This document shows, one piece after another, positions 1 through 12,540 of a DNA stretch of 64,000 nucleotides. Made by a program: the position numbers and the translations under genes. The notes beneath the pieces were generated by a model. That model saw only the letters and a program-made list of their open reading frames with translations, was not told where the DNA came from and made no database searches. This DNA comes from Lasioglossum baleicum. Lineage: Eukaryota > Arthropoda > Insecta > Hymenoptera > Halictidae. The number at the start of each line of letters is the position of its first letter. Positions within the stretch are counted from its first letter, which is position 1. The DNA is taken from assembly GCF_051020765.1 (NCBI RefSeq), contig NC_134935.1, positions 15,377,579 through 15,441,578 of the forward strand. Direction: 5' to 3'.

Positions 1-457
1 GAACGCAACAGTTGCAGTTGCAGTTGCCCGGAACTGAGGCCGGGACCGAGCCTAGACTGCTGGCCTATCGCATTTAGGAACAGGGCTAAATCGACCCCTG
101 TACACCCTCCGCACCTCACCCCCGCTTCCTTTACTGCGGGAATTAAAATTGCATTCACGGACGAGCCCACGTTTCTACGTTTCTGGAAGATACCGGCGAA
201 CCGTGTCCTCGAGGAATTATTTATGCCCTCCCAGAACGACTCCTGACCGATATGCAAGATTGTTCCTCGCAGTATGGGTTACCAGTTTATTTGGGATTTG
301 AATGGAATTCTTTTGATGTCAATGTTTCCAGATTTGAGATTTATTATTTCTTTAGTTTAGTAGTCCAGTCGCCAGGTCGAAAAAAGGGCGTCTTCCTGGA
401 AAGAATTCCGAATTTAATGAAATTTTAAGAGTTCTCTGGATCTCGATCGACAATTGT

Positions 458-925
458 TTAAACTACAATTAATGTTATTGGCGCACTGGTTCGATCAATT
501 GGAGAAATAAGCAAGTTTTTGCAAAATATTACATGAAATTCAAGTCGACGTTTCGGTCTCAATTCAGTCTCAATTCGGTCTTCGATTCGTTTTCATTTCA
601 AATCTTCACGGTTTACTCAGTCCACATGTCACCAGCATGGAACCAACACGTTGTTCCGTAACCTTTAATAATCTAAATTAACACTTTTTATAAGCATGTG
701 AGTTTTACACATTTCTACTTCTGCTTGTGTGAAAATACGTTCACCTAACAATTTAAAATGTTTTGATTGATTCTTACAGACGCAATACGGAAATTTTTCT
801 ATTCTTGAAAATGGTCTGAACTGAGACCGAAACGTCGAATTGAATTTCATGTAATATTTTGCAAAAACTTGCTTATTTTTCCAATTGATCGAACCAGTGC
901 GCCAATAACATTAATTGTAGTTTAA
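458..925. repeat. Foldback element with about 112-bp inverted arms
   Basis: The left arm (about 458-568) starts TTAAACTACAATTAATGTT. Its reverse complement forms the right arm (about 814-925). Shared stretches include GGCGCACTGGTTCGATCAAT and TGCAAAATATTACATG. The arms differ at scattered positions, so the element is not fresh. About 245 bp separate them. No target-site duplication was recognised. A 61-codon minus-strand ORF over the right arm is probably chance. Confidence 0.75.
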
Positions 926-2408
926 TGATATTTTGGCACGTCATTTGGGGGTACTCTGGGGAGTCGAATACTGAGTTTTCGACCTCGAGGACCCTGTGTC
1001 TCTCCCCCCCCCCAGTAGTCTTGCGCACTGTAATAAAATTGACATGGATCTACAAATCACATTGATTACAGTTTAGTTACAAGCTCCGATAAAAACGTTG
1101 AAAAAACTGACTTTTACTTTCTTCTGCAATTCCGAATGTTCGTTCAAAAACTGTAAATTCGTTTGGTTCGATTTGAAGAAAATTATGCGATTTTGAAATG
1201 TGATCGAGTACTTCTTGCCAGGGGTTGTATAGTAAGTTGTTCAGTTATTAGAGCTGTATTAATGTTTTCGTTCGACAACGCTACCTCGTCGCGGGACGGC
1301 GCTAAACAGAGTGTCCAGGCCCACTGTCGTCCAGCGAAACCGGGAACGCGGAACAAGGGAAGAACAGATGGAAGCTCGTGCGCGAATAGAGCCGCCGGAT
1401 GCGCGAAATGGGTCGAAACCGCTATCTGCAGGCTGGTTTTGCGGAGTATAGAGCATTCCGAGGCGAGTTTCGCGAAACCGACGTGGCGATTCGACGACCG
1501 GACCGTGCCGCGCCGCCGGAAGTCCGCCGTGGTTGATTCTTTCCCTTCTGTTCCCCTTCTTCGTTAATCCCCCCACGTCCACCCCCGCGGCTCTGTTTAA
1601 ATGGAAACTTGAAATTTCGCACAGAGCTGTCCAGCTTTTGTTGTAAACCTCGGGACGGCGCTCTCTTTGTTTTTATTTTCGCTCTTATTCGTCTTCTGCA
1701 TCCTCTGATCTCGTCTTCCCTGTGTGTCTTTCAATTTTTCTCGTCTGTCTCCACCCTTCACCGCAACTTTCCCTTTGAGGATTTTCTTTCTGTTCTGGCT
1801 GTTTATTTCGTTCACGTGGAACCAGATTCTTTCGTGTAACAATTTTTTTCGGGCGCTTGTAAATTGACCAAGTGCAGTTTGAACAGCTAAAAACTAATTA
1901 TTTTTAAAAAGCTCCATTATGAAAAATACAGTTACACTTTTTTCAATTTAAATGAATTATTGCTTTATTTAAAGTGGTACCATTTTTTTTTTTTTAGATA
2001 AATTCGTTGTGAGAACAGTTTGGATTTTTATCTGAACTAAATGTACTTTTATTTTTCAGAATGTGTTGCTATTTTTAAAATACATTGCGAAAAACACGAC
2101 CAGGCTTCTCTCTGGCCTAGGTGTATCGTTGTTTCATCGAAAGAGTAGCCATTTTTTAGAGAAGTACATTTCCCAAAAAATATGCCAGCTCTTCGTTGAC
2201 CACGGTACATTCACTGGGACATGGAACACGCTCAAACCATCCGAAACCAGTCCGGAGTAAGAGATCGCCGAATTTATCGCGGCAGTGCGAAGTGCTAAAT
2301 CACCGCGAATCTGAAAGCGCTGCCAAACTCGTTCCGCTCTGACGTTCCTGGCCGGACTTTTATTCAACATTTAAAAACGTTCCGTGCGCTCCATCGTTAC
2401 TGTGTATA

Positions 2409-2470
2409 CATGTATACTGGGTGTTCCATTTAAATCAATCCTCCACAAAATATCAACAATATCACCAATG
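2409..2470. mobile_element. Possible single terminus of a CTGGGTGTTCC-type MITE
   Basis: After a TATACATGTATA run the sequence continues CTGGGTGTTCCATTTAAATC, which resembles the TA-flanked CAGGGTG termini of the two foldback elements elsewhere in the window. No matching opposite terminus was seen, so this may be a decayed or solo end. Confidence 0.25.
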
Positions 2471-2958
2471 TATTCAATGAAATACGATTCCATATACTGT
2501 CGGTCATCCATCGGTAAATTGGCAAATTTATGTAACACATAATGTAGTACGGACAACAAACTTTTGTTGTTCTATTATTTAATTATTGAATTTAAGGTGT
2601 TATTTAATTATTTGATCATGAAGTTTAAAGTATTGTTTTATTGTATCCTTTAATTGACGGAATTATTTGATTCAATCATTCAATTAGAGGTATTATATTT
2701 TATTTAACATTAAATCTACTCTGACCGTCAAAAGTGACTGATGTGTATAGCATTATAAAAATAACAAGATTAAATTATTTACATTTTGTGCGATTTTTAT
2801 TTACTATAATATATGCTAGAGTCGAAAAAAATATTCCATGAATTCCCATGAAAACACCTTTACAATTTCAATAATTCTCAAATAAAAAATCTAAAATGGG
2901 TCATTTGACCTTTGTATTTTCTGACCATTGTATAGGTTTAGTGTTGATCATTTAATTA

Positions 2959-2982
2959 GAGAGAGAGAGAGAGAGAGAGAGG
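2959..2982. repeat. (GA)n microsatellite
   Basis: About twelve uninterrupted GA units in an AT-rich stretch (2560-3130) made of loose TTTAATTATTTGA-like repeats. Confidence 0.9.
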
Positions 2983-4859
2983 TACTATTTTATTTAATTA
3001 TATCTAATTTAAGGTATTATGTTACGGATAAAGATCAGATAATTTCGAGAGGTAATCCATTGAATTACCGTAAACAATTTCTAATTGCTTGTAAAGGACT
3101 ATAAAAAATCGACATATTAAAATTGACAACATTTTCAACTAATCTCCCTACACACGGACAATATTTATTTCGCAGAGCACTGCACTCGAAAGTTCACCGG
3201 CAAAAACTTTCAAAGCGAATCGAAAGCAAAATCGTTCAGTACGTCGGCCCCTTGTAGGTCTCAAGGTCATTAAAATGTTAGCGACGAGGTTCTATGCAAT
3301 TAGGAAGTTTCCTCGTGGTAGGAGAACGATGGGGGAGCGAGGGGGGTGGTCCGTATGTGGAGCATTGTGTCGAGTCATAGGACAACGTGCATGACACACT
3401 TCCGCGTGCACGTATATCGATTAACATGAAATATTTATAGTGCGAGCACAGGCCAAGTGGCCGATCCAGCCTTCCGTGAGGCCTTTGCTGACCTCCCGTG
3501 GGACGTCCTCGACTTCCAGCGTCTCTTTCTCCCTTTTTCTCTCTTTTATTACTGGACTGAGGATCTAGGTGCCAAACAGACACCCTTCGTGTCAATCGTG
3601 GGACACTACAGGGTGTCCGCGGTGACTTGAGTGTTCTTTTCGTATACGGTAGTATTCTCAACAAATGGAAGAGGAAAAGTTTACAGTATATTTTACCAGC
3701 AACATGATCACCCATGTCAATTTTTACCAAGTTTTTATTAGCTCGCTTTCTTGTTTGTTTGTTTGTTTGTTCGGTGGCAAATTTTGCAATTGATTTTAAA
3801 CTAACTTCCTGATGAGCTAGATACTTGAAATCGGTTACATGGCTCAGAACTGGATGACAATGCATGATTTAAAAACAAATTTTTTAAAAAGTCTATTTTA
3901 CATTTACATTTTTGGTCAGGGTGACCTTGTGTGATCTTCGAAGTCATTGCGTTACATATGACTAAATTCGTCTTGACCCACGTTTTTGTATAACATTCAA
4001 CAACATATAGCGTTCAACAAATAAATTCCTATTTGGTTCCTACAACTTGCGATTGGTACGAACAATTTTTATTTTACATTATTAAATATCTTGTTCTGCT
4101 TTCAATAAATATGTTTCTTCAGATTATTTCACTCAATGACTCAATGTAATTCAATAATGATTTTTATAAGTATACATTTGGATAAAACAGGATTCAAAAC
4201 ATTCGTTAAATATGCAAAGTCTGGTGTATTCCATGTTCGGAAAAGTTTTATATCAATTTTTGTTGAACTCGGTTCGAGTTGCAAAGTGTAAGAAGATTGA
4301 ACTTTTTCGTTGGATTTCGAGTCTCTATGGTTGCTCGAAGGATCCAACGATGATGCTATAGGAGGACTTGAAATCCGGTCCTTTTTCGATCGTCAAAGAG
4401 GTCTCCGATCTGAAAGGACGAGGCGAAAGTACGCCTAATACTCTTTAAGGGGCTCGTGTGGCCACATAGATTGAAAATCGATGTTACCGTCCACGGCGGA
4501 GCTCGCTTTATCGCGACGTTCTTCGCTCCCGAGACCATAAAACGAATTAACGTTTAATGCAATCAACGGTGACGTCACGGCTCGCATGTATAATTCAGTG
4601 GCGACAGGCAACATCGAGGCGATCTTTGACGTCCTCCGTATTTTAGGGTGCTTTGGGTCGTGGCTGTAAAGGGATGTTCTGAAGGTTTGAACGGCTTTGG
4701 ATGTCTTCAAAAATAGTACAAATTAATAATGCACGAATCATGTGAAGCTTGTGTGGTTTTAGAGAATTATTTAACACCTTCATATAAAAGGATTAAATCA
4801 TTCCTTTTTTCCCCCCTCATTTTTTCCCTGTCGCTATACTGTAAAAAAACCGATAAAAC

Positions 4860-5300
4860 GATAGCGGAGAGAACACCACAAACTTTTATTTTCGCTGTCG
4901 CGAGACTATAAAATTCCAATGAAACAATCATGAATAGAACACTCGAGAATTGCACTGTAAAACCGTCCCCCTCCACCTCCCTTTAAATCATACCACAAAC
5001 TTTTATCTTCATCGTCGCAAGACTGTAAAATTGCAATCAAACCATAATGAATAGAATACTTAAAAATTCCACTGAAAAATCATCGCCCATTTCTCTCCTT
5101 TCTGAACCATGAATTTCTATTTTTCGCTGTCGCAAGATTATAAAATTCCCTTAAAATCGTTAATATAACATTGAGAAATCCCAACTAGAAAATCTCCAAA
5201 TCAAAAGTTTTTATTTTCACCCTCCCCAGACAAAATCCTCCAGAACAATCATTACTAAAACACCCTCAAAATTCCAACTAAAGTATCATCGCTCTCAGTC
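4860..5300. repeat. Diverged tandem repeat, unit about 116 bp, 3-4 copies
   Basis: The phrase TTTTCGCTGTCGCAAGA, then TATAAAATTCC and later ATGAATAGAA, recurs at about 4890, 5006 and 5122, with a weaker copy after 5200. The copies are diverged, with many substitutions. Confidence 0.7.
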
Positions 5301-5543
5301 TCTCCCTTTTCAATTCCCCCGTCATCGTACCTTCCGCAATGAAATAATAAACCCCACCGAGTGAAATCGCCTGGTCGGTATTTTAATAGCAACAGCTTCT
5401 CGTGCTCGGAATCCAAATCAGAATCAAATCTATATCTCTAGGACCTCTAGCTAGCAGTTCGATCGTTCCTTAACGCGTCGTCGAAACGGAACCTTTGCCA
5501 TTTCGAGGCGGTGAATGGAGAGGGTTGGGTCTATATATATATA

Positions 5544-6209
5544 CAGGGTGAGTCACCAAACGTTACCACCTCAAATATCTTTGTTGTTTCTAAAGATACG
5601 TAAAATATGGTAAGGACAAAGTTGAATGGTACAATGGGGCTGACACGATGCAAAAAAAAAATTTTGTTTTTATGTCATTTTTTCAGAGATATGAAGGTGA
5701 CCTTCATTTTTTTAAATGGAATGAGGTATTTTTTAATACATCAATCGATGCAGCTGGACATTCGTTATAATAAAGTACTAACCTATGTATGTCGAAAAGT
5801 TATTAGTTCAGGAGATATTTCAATTTAAATAACTCTAAAACACCATTACTGTCGTGATAAGACGTTACATAAGTAAGTAAACACTGACGTCGTAGTACGA
5901 CAGTAATGGTGTTTTAGAGTTATTTAAATTGAAATATCTCCTGAACTAATAACTTTTCGACATACATAGGTTAGTACTTTATTATAACGAATGTCCAGCT
6001 GCATCGATTGATGTATTAAAAAATACCTCATTCCATTTAAAAAAATGAAGGTCACCTTCATATCTCTGAAAAAATGACATAAAAACAAAATTTTTTTTTT
6101 TGCATCGTGTCAGCCCCATTGTACCATTCAACTTTGTCCTTACCATATTTTACGTATCTTTAGAAACAACAAAGATATTTGAGGTGGTAACGTTTGGTGA
6201 CTCACCCTG
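5544..6209. mobile_element. Young foldback MITE, 312-bp inverted arms, TA target site
   Basis: The left arm (5544-5855) begins CAGGGTGAGTCACCAAACG. The right arm (5897-6209) is its near-perfect reverse complement ending CTCACCCTG; the only difference I see is one base in a homopolymer A/T run. A 41-bp centre (5856-5896) separates them. TA dinucleotides inside TATATATA runs flank both ends, as expected for insertion into TA (Tc1/mariner-type superfamilies). It has no transposase, so it is non-autonomous. It lies 268 bp upstream of exon A within the transcribed strand, so the pre-mRNA would contain a long hairpin. Superfamily assignment is by target site only. Confidence 0.93.
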
Positions 6210-6477
6210 TATATATATACGTCGAGCACTCGAGTTCTGCCCGTCGATCTTTTTATAGCGGCATGAATCCGTGATTTACTCCCGGCCGTGACGGGCTCGA
6301 ATGTTTCCGGGGACGGAAAATATTTTTGACGGACTCGGTTGAAATGATACAGCTCTCCCATTTACTCTCGCAGAGAGAATCGCAGCACGGTTAAAGTTTC
6401 AACCTCGATTCCCAGACTCTCCGGCTGGAAATGCTGTTCCTCTTTATTTCTCTCTTCTTTTTTTCCTGATGTTACAG

Positions 6478-6585
6478 AGCTGCTGGCGAACAAGACGGGT
6501 CACATGGTCGGCGTGTTCGACAAGCTGGGCATGTTTTACAGAGACTGTTTGGAATTCAAGGAGAAACCAGTCAATTTTGCACCCG
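6478..6585 (+). CDS. Internal exon A of an M13 (neprilysin-like) metallopeptidase gene
   Basis: A 108-nt internal exon with a pyrimidine-rich tract and TTACAG acceptor before it and a GTAAGT donor after it. The first two bases complete a codon begun in an unseen upstream exon (phase 1) and the last base starts the next codon (phase 1). It encodes about 35 residues including LLANKTGHMVGVFDKLGMFY then RDCLEFKEKPVNFAP. In M13 ectopeptidases this is the N-terminal part of the extracellular domain, where a helix ending in a YxxC motif precedes a segment of the LL..LGGW type. The cysteine of YRDC sits where the family has a conserved disulfide cysteine, and NKT is a potential N-glycosylation site. 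The joined codon with exon B (G+TT, Val) reads smoothly into that exon. M13 proteins are usually type II membrane peptidases cleaving peptides outside the cell; that is family knowledge. Other internal ORFs here run through the donor and are shadows. Confidence 0.86.
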
Positions 6586-7029
6586 GTAAGTTCTACCAGT
6601 CGATTGTTTCGTTGTTCGTCCCTGTTCGATTTTTATTTACGGTCGATGACAATATTAACCGCTTGCCTTACAATATCGTGGCCGACTCGTGATGAAGATT
6701 CTGAACAGATTTCCTTTAAACCGAAATAAAATTCTATTTTGGTTTTGTTAGTATACAACTATTGGAGAACATATAGGTATACAATTTGTATCAATACTCT
6801 TTCTCCTTTTTTAGGAAACTACGATCTATTATACAAAAACGTTCTAATCACTGAAACCGTAAAATAAATCGTAGGGCAAGGGGTTAAGCGGACACCCTTT
6901 GAGAACTAATAACTCTTTTTAAAAATTAGGCCGAAGAACCCGAGTCTTTTTAGTAGTAATAAGAAAAATTGAAAATACGCCTTTATATCTAAGAAAATTA
7001 TACATTGACAAAGTTTAACAATGGAATAA

Positions 7030-7865
7030 AAAGGGGAGCTTTGACAATTTTTCTTTCGAAGGAAAAATTTTTTATCGAAAAATGAGTATATACATCTTAA
7101 ACTACATACTTTTGTCTATGGATTCTCCAAGTCCCATTGAAATACCAGTAAAACTCATTCAGCTGGGTTTTAAAAGGGTAGGGTGAATTTTATACCAAAG
7201 GTAGGTGGTAGGATAATTCTTTTCCTTGGAGAACATTCTTCTTGATGGGATAGTCATTATATTGTACACTTGTTTAAGAACCTAATAGCGAACGTGTTTG
7301 ACTCTACGTCGACTAACAATTTTATAGCGACGCAACAGGGGAGAATCGCAGAATTCGATCGAATAAATATCGGTCGCCAAAACAACGGCGTACATAGACG
7401 CAGTCGTAATTGTCCGGCAGTCGCGTGCACGTCGGAACTTCCATCGGCGGGCTTTCTCTTCCGGCCTTGTGTCTCGAACAAAGTTCGTTCAATCCGGAAT
7501 CGCTCTGGCGCTCGTGCAAAATACGCTTGGACTGATTAAACTTTCCCGGTTGTTCGTATTTAAATGCGACCGAATGAAATTCGGCCGCACGGCGCTTTGA
7601 AACTGCTCGCTACTGCTTATCCGCATTAGCACTGTGTCTATGGGGAAATGAACCGTGTTGAATAGCATCATTTATGTTCTCGTGGAAGAGTACCGGGGCT
7701 TCCCTACTCGCGAATCGCATTTCGCAATCATTTAATACCGCTCATTACCGAAGGAAAAATCTTTTAGTGAGCTTTGACAATTTTTTTCTTCGACACAGTA
7801 ATTTTTTATTGGAAAATTAATACATACATAGTAAACTGCATACTATTGTCTATGTGTTCAGTAAG
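7030..7865. repeat. Direct duplication of a ~100-bp segment (7030-7135 and 7768-7865)
   Basis: Both copies contain GAGCTTTGACAATTTTT, then a TTTTTATYGGAAAATKA-like block and ACTACATACTTTTGTCTATG (the second copy is close but not identical). They lie about 735 bp apart on the same strand. A 450-bp island of balanced composition (7260-7720) without recognisable genes lies between them. Confidence 0.6.
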
Positions 7866-8019
7866 TTTCATCACGCAGGTTACATGCTTGTGGCATTTAT
7901 GAATTAAACCTTTTTTTTTAGTGTTTAGTCTTTGCAGTATCGATGAATTTTTAAAATTCTTATGTTTATATACTTTTATATACTTTCATATAGTTAAAAT
8001 CTTTTTTAGTGGATAGTCT

Positions 8020-8400
8020 ATTTATATATGCAGTTTCTATGAATTTTCCAAAATGAAGAAGGTTTTACATATTTGCAGTATCTATGAATTTTCCAAATTT
8101 CTATGAAAAAGGTTTTACATATTTGCAGTATCTATGAATTTTCCAAATTTCTATGAACAAAGTTTTACATATTTGCAGTATCCATGAATCTTCCAAATTT
8201 CTATGAAAAAGGTTTTACATATTTGCAGTATCTATGAATTTTCTAAATTTCTATGAAAAAAATTTTACATATTTGTAGTGTCTATGAATTCTCCAAATTT
8301 CTATGAAGAAAGTTTTACATATTTGCAGTATCCATGAATCTTCCAAATTTCTAAGAAAAAAGTTTTACATGTTTGCAGTATCTTTTCTATGAAAATAATT
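8020..8400. repeat. Minisatellite, 50-bp unit, about 7 copies
   Basis: GTTTTACATATTTGCAGTAT recurs at 8061, 8111, 8161, 8211, 8261, 8311 and 8361, exactly 50 bp apart. The rest of the unit reads CTATGAATTTTCCAAATTTC followed by TATGAAAAA. Copies differ by a few substitutions. Partial copies extend on both sides (about 7930-8450). Confidence 0.93.
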
Positions 8401-9169
8401 TTTGAAGAATTTATTTATAGTATCTGTAAACTATAAAAAAATTTTTGTAGCCAACAGTTCACGTGGCTGCAGCATTCATGAATTTTTAAAATTGTCAATA
8501 GTGGGAAATTCCTTCGAAAAATGATTTCCATGTAAGGATTGATAGCCTGGTTGCAAAACTGGCATTTCGGCTGACGCTTCAACTATTCGTTCGAACAGTA
8601 TGGACAGGTTTCTACTATCTAGGAAACTTATTCTGCGACTTCCGTCCAGCAGGGAACCGTCCATCCGACAAAGGTGCACGTGTTGCATCGTGAGCAGTTT
8701 GTTCCGCTGTATAGGAGACAGTTTCCGCGGCAACGTAACCATAATGCATCTGTCGCAGAGCGGTGTTCATTCATATATTCAATCGTCGATGGTGTGCGCA
8801 GCACAGCTACTCTGCGTTCTTCGCCCTCTTTTCTAAGGCCGTTTCGAACAGAAACGCGTCCCGAGTCGATCGATTATTCATATGCCCGCGGAAGTCACGA
8901 AACTGGCGCTTCGGTAACTAAACAACACTCTGCTCACCACTTTTGCTCGTTTAGATCCGACAGACTGTAATTGTGTTCTTTGTTAATTAATTTCAACGTC
9001 AGCCTTTTACATTGATTTAATTTTTAAGCAATATGTACCTCAAGTCTACTTTCATTTTCATCTATTTTAATTTTTATTTAAAGTCTGTTTGCATTCTATG
9101 TATTTTAATTTTAATTCTGAATCTATTTAAATTTTTATTTTGAGTCAATACGAATTTATTTTAAATCGG

Positions 9170-10165
9170 AACGAGTCTTAAAAACGTTTCATTATAATTG
9201 CCATTCCGACAGAGTACCATGGTAAAATTAAAATAAAATGTCAACTGCAATACCATCTCAAAACGAACTCTAAAAATGTTTCATTAAAATCGTCATTCAA
9301 TAGGGCACCAGAGTAAAATTAAAATAAAATGTCAACTGCAATACAATCTCAAAACGAACCTTAAAAATATTTCATTAAAATCGTCATTCCGATAGGGCAC
9401 CAGGGTAAAATTAAAATAAAATGTCAACTGCAATACAATCTCAAAACGAACCTTAAAAATATTTCATTAAAATCGTCATTCCAATAAGGTACCAGGATAA
9501 ATTTAAAATAAAATGTCAACTGCAATACAATCTCAAAACGAACCTTAAAAATATTTCATTAAAATCGTCATTCCAATAAGGTACCAGGATAAATTTAAAA
9601 TAAAATGTCAACTGCAATACAATCTCAAAACGAACCTTAAAAATGTTTCATTAAAATCGTCATTCAATAGGGCACCAGGGTAAAATTAAAATAAAATATC
9701 AACTGCAATACCATCTCAAAACGAACCCTAAAAATGTTTCATTAAAATCGTCATTCCAATAGGGCAGCAGGGTAAAATTAAAATAAAATGTCAACTGCAA
9801 TACCATCTCAAAACGAACCCTAAAAATATTTCATTAAAATCGTCATTCTAATAAGGTACCAGGATAAATTTAAAATAAAATGTCAACTGCAATACAATCT
9901 CAAAACGAACCCTAAAAATATTTCATTAAAATCGTCATTCCAATAGGGCACCAGAGTAAAATTAAAATAAAATGTCAACTGCAATACAATCTCAAAACGA
10001 ACCTTAAAAATATTTCATTAAAATCGTCATTCCAATAGGGCACCAGGGTAAAATTAAAATAAAATATCAACTGCAATACAATCTCAAAACGAACCCTAAA
10101 AATGTTTCATTAAAATCGTCATTCCAATAAGGTACCAGGATAAATTTAAAATAAATTGTCCAGTA
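9170..10165. repeat. Minisatellite, 92-bp unit, about 10.5 copies
   Basis: The phrase GTCAACTGCAATAC recurs at 9240, 9331, 9423, 9515, 9607, 9698, 9790, 9882, 9974, 10066 and (altered) 10158, i.e. every 91-92 bp. The unit continues with CTCAAAACGAACC, CATTAAAATCGTCATTCC and AATAGGGCACCAGGGTAAAA. Alternating variants (GGGCACCAGGG versus AGGTACCAGGA) suggest higher-order duplication. AT-rich TTTTAATTTTTATTT repeats at 8990-9170 precede it. Confidence 0.95.
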
Positions 10166-10796
10166 TAATACTTCCACAAGATCATTATGAAAAATTCACC
10201 CTCCAATAAATAATAAGTGATGTCAGCACCTGATTTCCCTCAGAATAAATATTTCACGACAATCGCCAAGATCGATTAGGTTCCCGGGCCACTTCCCGAG
10301 CTTTGTCCACGCCGACAAATGGTGCTCGGCGTGTTTGCCTTGAGTTTTCTGTTCGCGTGCGTTCCAAAGCGTTTCTTCGCAAAGATGAACGATGACAGAT
10401 GGTTGAGGAAGTAGTCTGGCATGAGAGAGGATTCGTCGAATTGACCGTAATTGCGGTGCATAAAGCTCTCGGCATGGATACCTACGTCTGGCCGTCGGAA
10501 ATCGTTGACTCGTACTACTTCGCCGCGCCAGTGAGGAAGTAGTAGAGCTCGACGATACATGCATCCACTTCGCGCCATTCGTGGGGTGCTATTTGTCAAC
10601 CACTTCCGCCATATTTTGAGGTATCCATCGCGGCTGGAAACGTGGCGGTGGACTTCCGATTTCAAAGACCGATGGCGGCTCTGCACACCACGAAGAAATT
10701 CGTAACGGTGCAAGTAGATTATCCTCTTGTTCGCCAGACTGGAGTCGTAACAATTTCTAACTTCTGGTGGCTGTATAATACGTGAATTAGTATGTA

Positions 10797-11049
10797 CAGT
10801 CGTGGACATAATTAAATGGACATGCATAAAAATTTAATAACTTTTTAAAAATTAGAACTCAAAAAAACTCGAGTTCAATTTTAAAAATGTTTTTTAAAGG
10901 TGTCCATTTAATTTTTCCTCTGACTCTTCTTGTTCATTATAGTGGACCAATAAAATTTCTAACAAGTTTTTGATGGCTATTTAAAATGCAAATAACTGTT
11001 GGCAGACGCTGTGAGCATGAAAAGAAATTTCTATAATACCTGTCCACTG
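10797..11049. mobile_element. Candidate short TA-flanked MITE
   Basis: Starts TA|CAGTCGTGGACATAATT and ends TGTCCACTG|TA, so short imperfect inverted termini of the CAGT..GGACA type are flanked by TA. Length is about 253 bp with no coding capacity. Such termini are typical of Tc1/mariner MITEs. The inner parts of the arms match poorly, so confidence is moderate. Confidence 0.5.
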
Positions 11050-11127
11050 TATTTAAATTGTACAGGAAAATGAAAAATGTTTATTACAATAGAATCAGGC
11101 AATATTCTTTCTATTCATCATAATATA

Positions 11128-11672
11128 CAGGGTGAACATTATAAAGCGTTACAGACGAATATCTCCAAAAATATCGATTATAGGTAAAAATGTTTCAGAT
11201 GAAAGTTGTTCAGTGCCGAGGGGGATATCATTTGGTGAGATTTTTATTTTTTCCGGTGGACACTCCAAGGTGAGGTGAAGGTCAACTTTCTTTTTTTAAA
11301 TGGACTGTCCTTTTTTATGCCATAGATCGATAGAATATCAAATTCTGAGTATAAAAGTGTTGACCTTCATGTGTCCTAAACGTAATAGTTAACGAGATAT
11401 TATCCAAAGAAGAAAGAAAATTCTTTCGATAATATCTCGTTAACTATTAGATTTAGGACATGTGGATGTTAATACATTTTTATTCAGAATTCGATAGTCT
11501 ATCGATTCATGATACAGAAAGTAGGTCTTTCCATTTAAAAAAGTCAAGGTGACCTTCTCCTTACCTTGGAGTGTTCATCTTTCAACAAGAACAATTTTCA
11601 TCTGAAACATTTTTGCGTATAATCGATATTTTTGGAGATATTCGTCTGTAACGCTTTATAATGTTCACCCTG
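11128..11672. mobile_element. Older foldback MITE with CAGGGTGA termini
   Basis: Begins TA|CAGGGTGAACATTATAAAG and ends CTTTATAATGTTCACCCTG|TA. The left arm (11128-11405) and right arm (11428-11672) pair over most of their length, with a short centre. Shared blocks include CGTTACAGACGAATATCTCC and GATAATATCTCGTTAACTAT. The arms differ by substitutions and about 30 bp of indels, so it is older than the 5544-6209 element. It has the same first eight terminal bases as that element, but the interiors are different. Confidence 0.9.
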
Positions 11673-12540
11673 TATATCCAACAATAGTTACATCAATCTT
11701 CCAACGACCATGCGGTATGTAAATAAGTATCGGCACGTTCTATAAACACAAAACAGCGTATTAGAACAAAAGCATAAAATCAACGACACAATACAATCAA
11801 TCCTTGCGAAGTACACTTCCACCAGACGCCCTAACTGAAAGCACCAAGGATCAAATTCGCAATCCAAGTTCCCAGGGGCACGAACAAACCGTGGAGCGAG
11901 TAGATAGTCCCCATTGTCTCCGAAATCGTTGACTCGCGCTACTGGAGAAAGGAGCCGCGGTAGAACAGTGCATTCAGCGAAGACACCAGTTCTTGGGGAT
12001 TGGAGTATGCCGTACCGGCGTTGACCAGAATCGTTTCAGGTCGCGTTTACTAAATCGCATTCGCGGGACTCGGACCGTTGGGATCTCGTATTTTTTCATT
12101 CTTTTCGAGAAAAAGAACCTCAGCGGAGAATATAGGGACGGGTGAAAAGGGGTGTTCGGACTAACGGGCGCAGGCAACGCTAACAATACACCCCCGCGGA
12201 CCAGGAAATAATAACGAAGAATTTGTCGGGTCGCATCGCGGGAGAAAAGCTTCACGGCGGGCGATCGCCGTGAAAAGAACCGGGCGTGGGTGGTGTTCAA
12301 CGCTCTTGAATGGGTCGACGTTGCTCGTTTTTCTGGCGGTCGACGAGACACTTCGCCGGGCCTGGGAAAAGGCGGAGTCTGTCCGAGCGAAACCACCTCA
12401 GGCCGAACGAATTGATTGTGCTGATGGTACGAGTTAATGAGAATCGTGTGGACAGTCTGGATGATGGACGTCCGCTCATTACATTGTTGAACTATTTGGA
12501 TCGATTGTACCATGTATGGTACGGTTCATTAACATAATAG

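Larger units (their letters stand above)
1..6477 (+). other. 3' part of the intron upstream of exon A
   Basis: No exon resembling the preceding M13 segment (the CxxFxxYACGxW region) is visible here, so this intron exceeds 6.4 kb. Apart from the repeats listed separately, the stretches 1-457, 926-2400, 3010-4860 and 5301-5543 look like unique intronic DNA. Somewhat GC-richer islands lie at 1260-1600 and 3240-3640, and a pyrimidine-rich stretch at about 1640-1800. Open frames in the islands, including one of 195 codons on the minus strand at 3278-3865, have no recognisable domain. Confidence 0.7.

Noticed and set aside
3278..3865. 195-codon minus-strand ORF
   Set aside because: No domain, biased toward Arg/Pro/Ser, lies in a GC-richer island where stops are rare, and there is no promoter or splice evidence.
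8020..10165. Regular direct repeats as a CRISPR array
   Set aside because: Whole units repeat without unique spacers and the DNA is clearly eukaryotic intron.
10276..10827. 183-codon minus-strand ORF
   Set aside because: No recognised motif; it runs into a MITE terminus at its N-terminal end; length is plausible by chance in a balanced-composition island.
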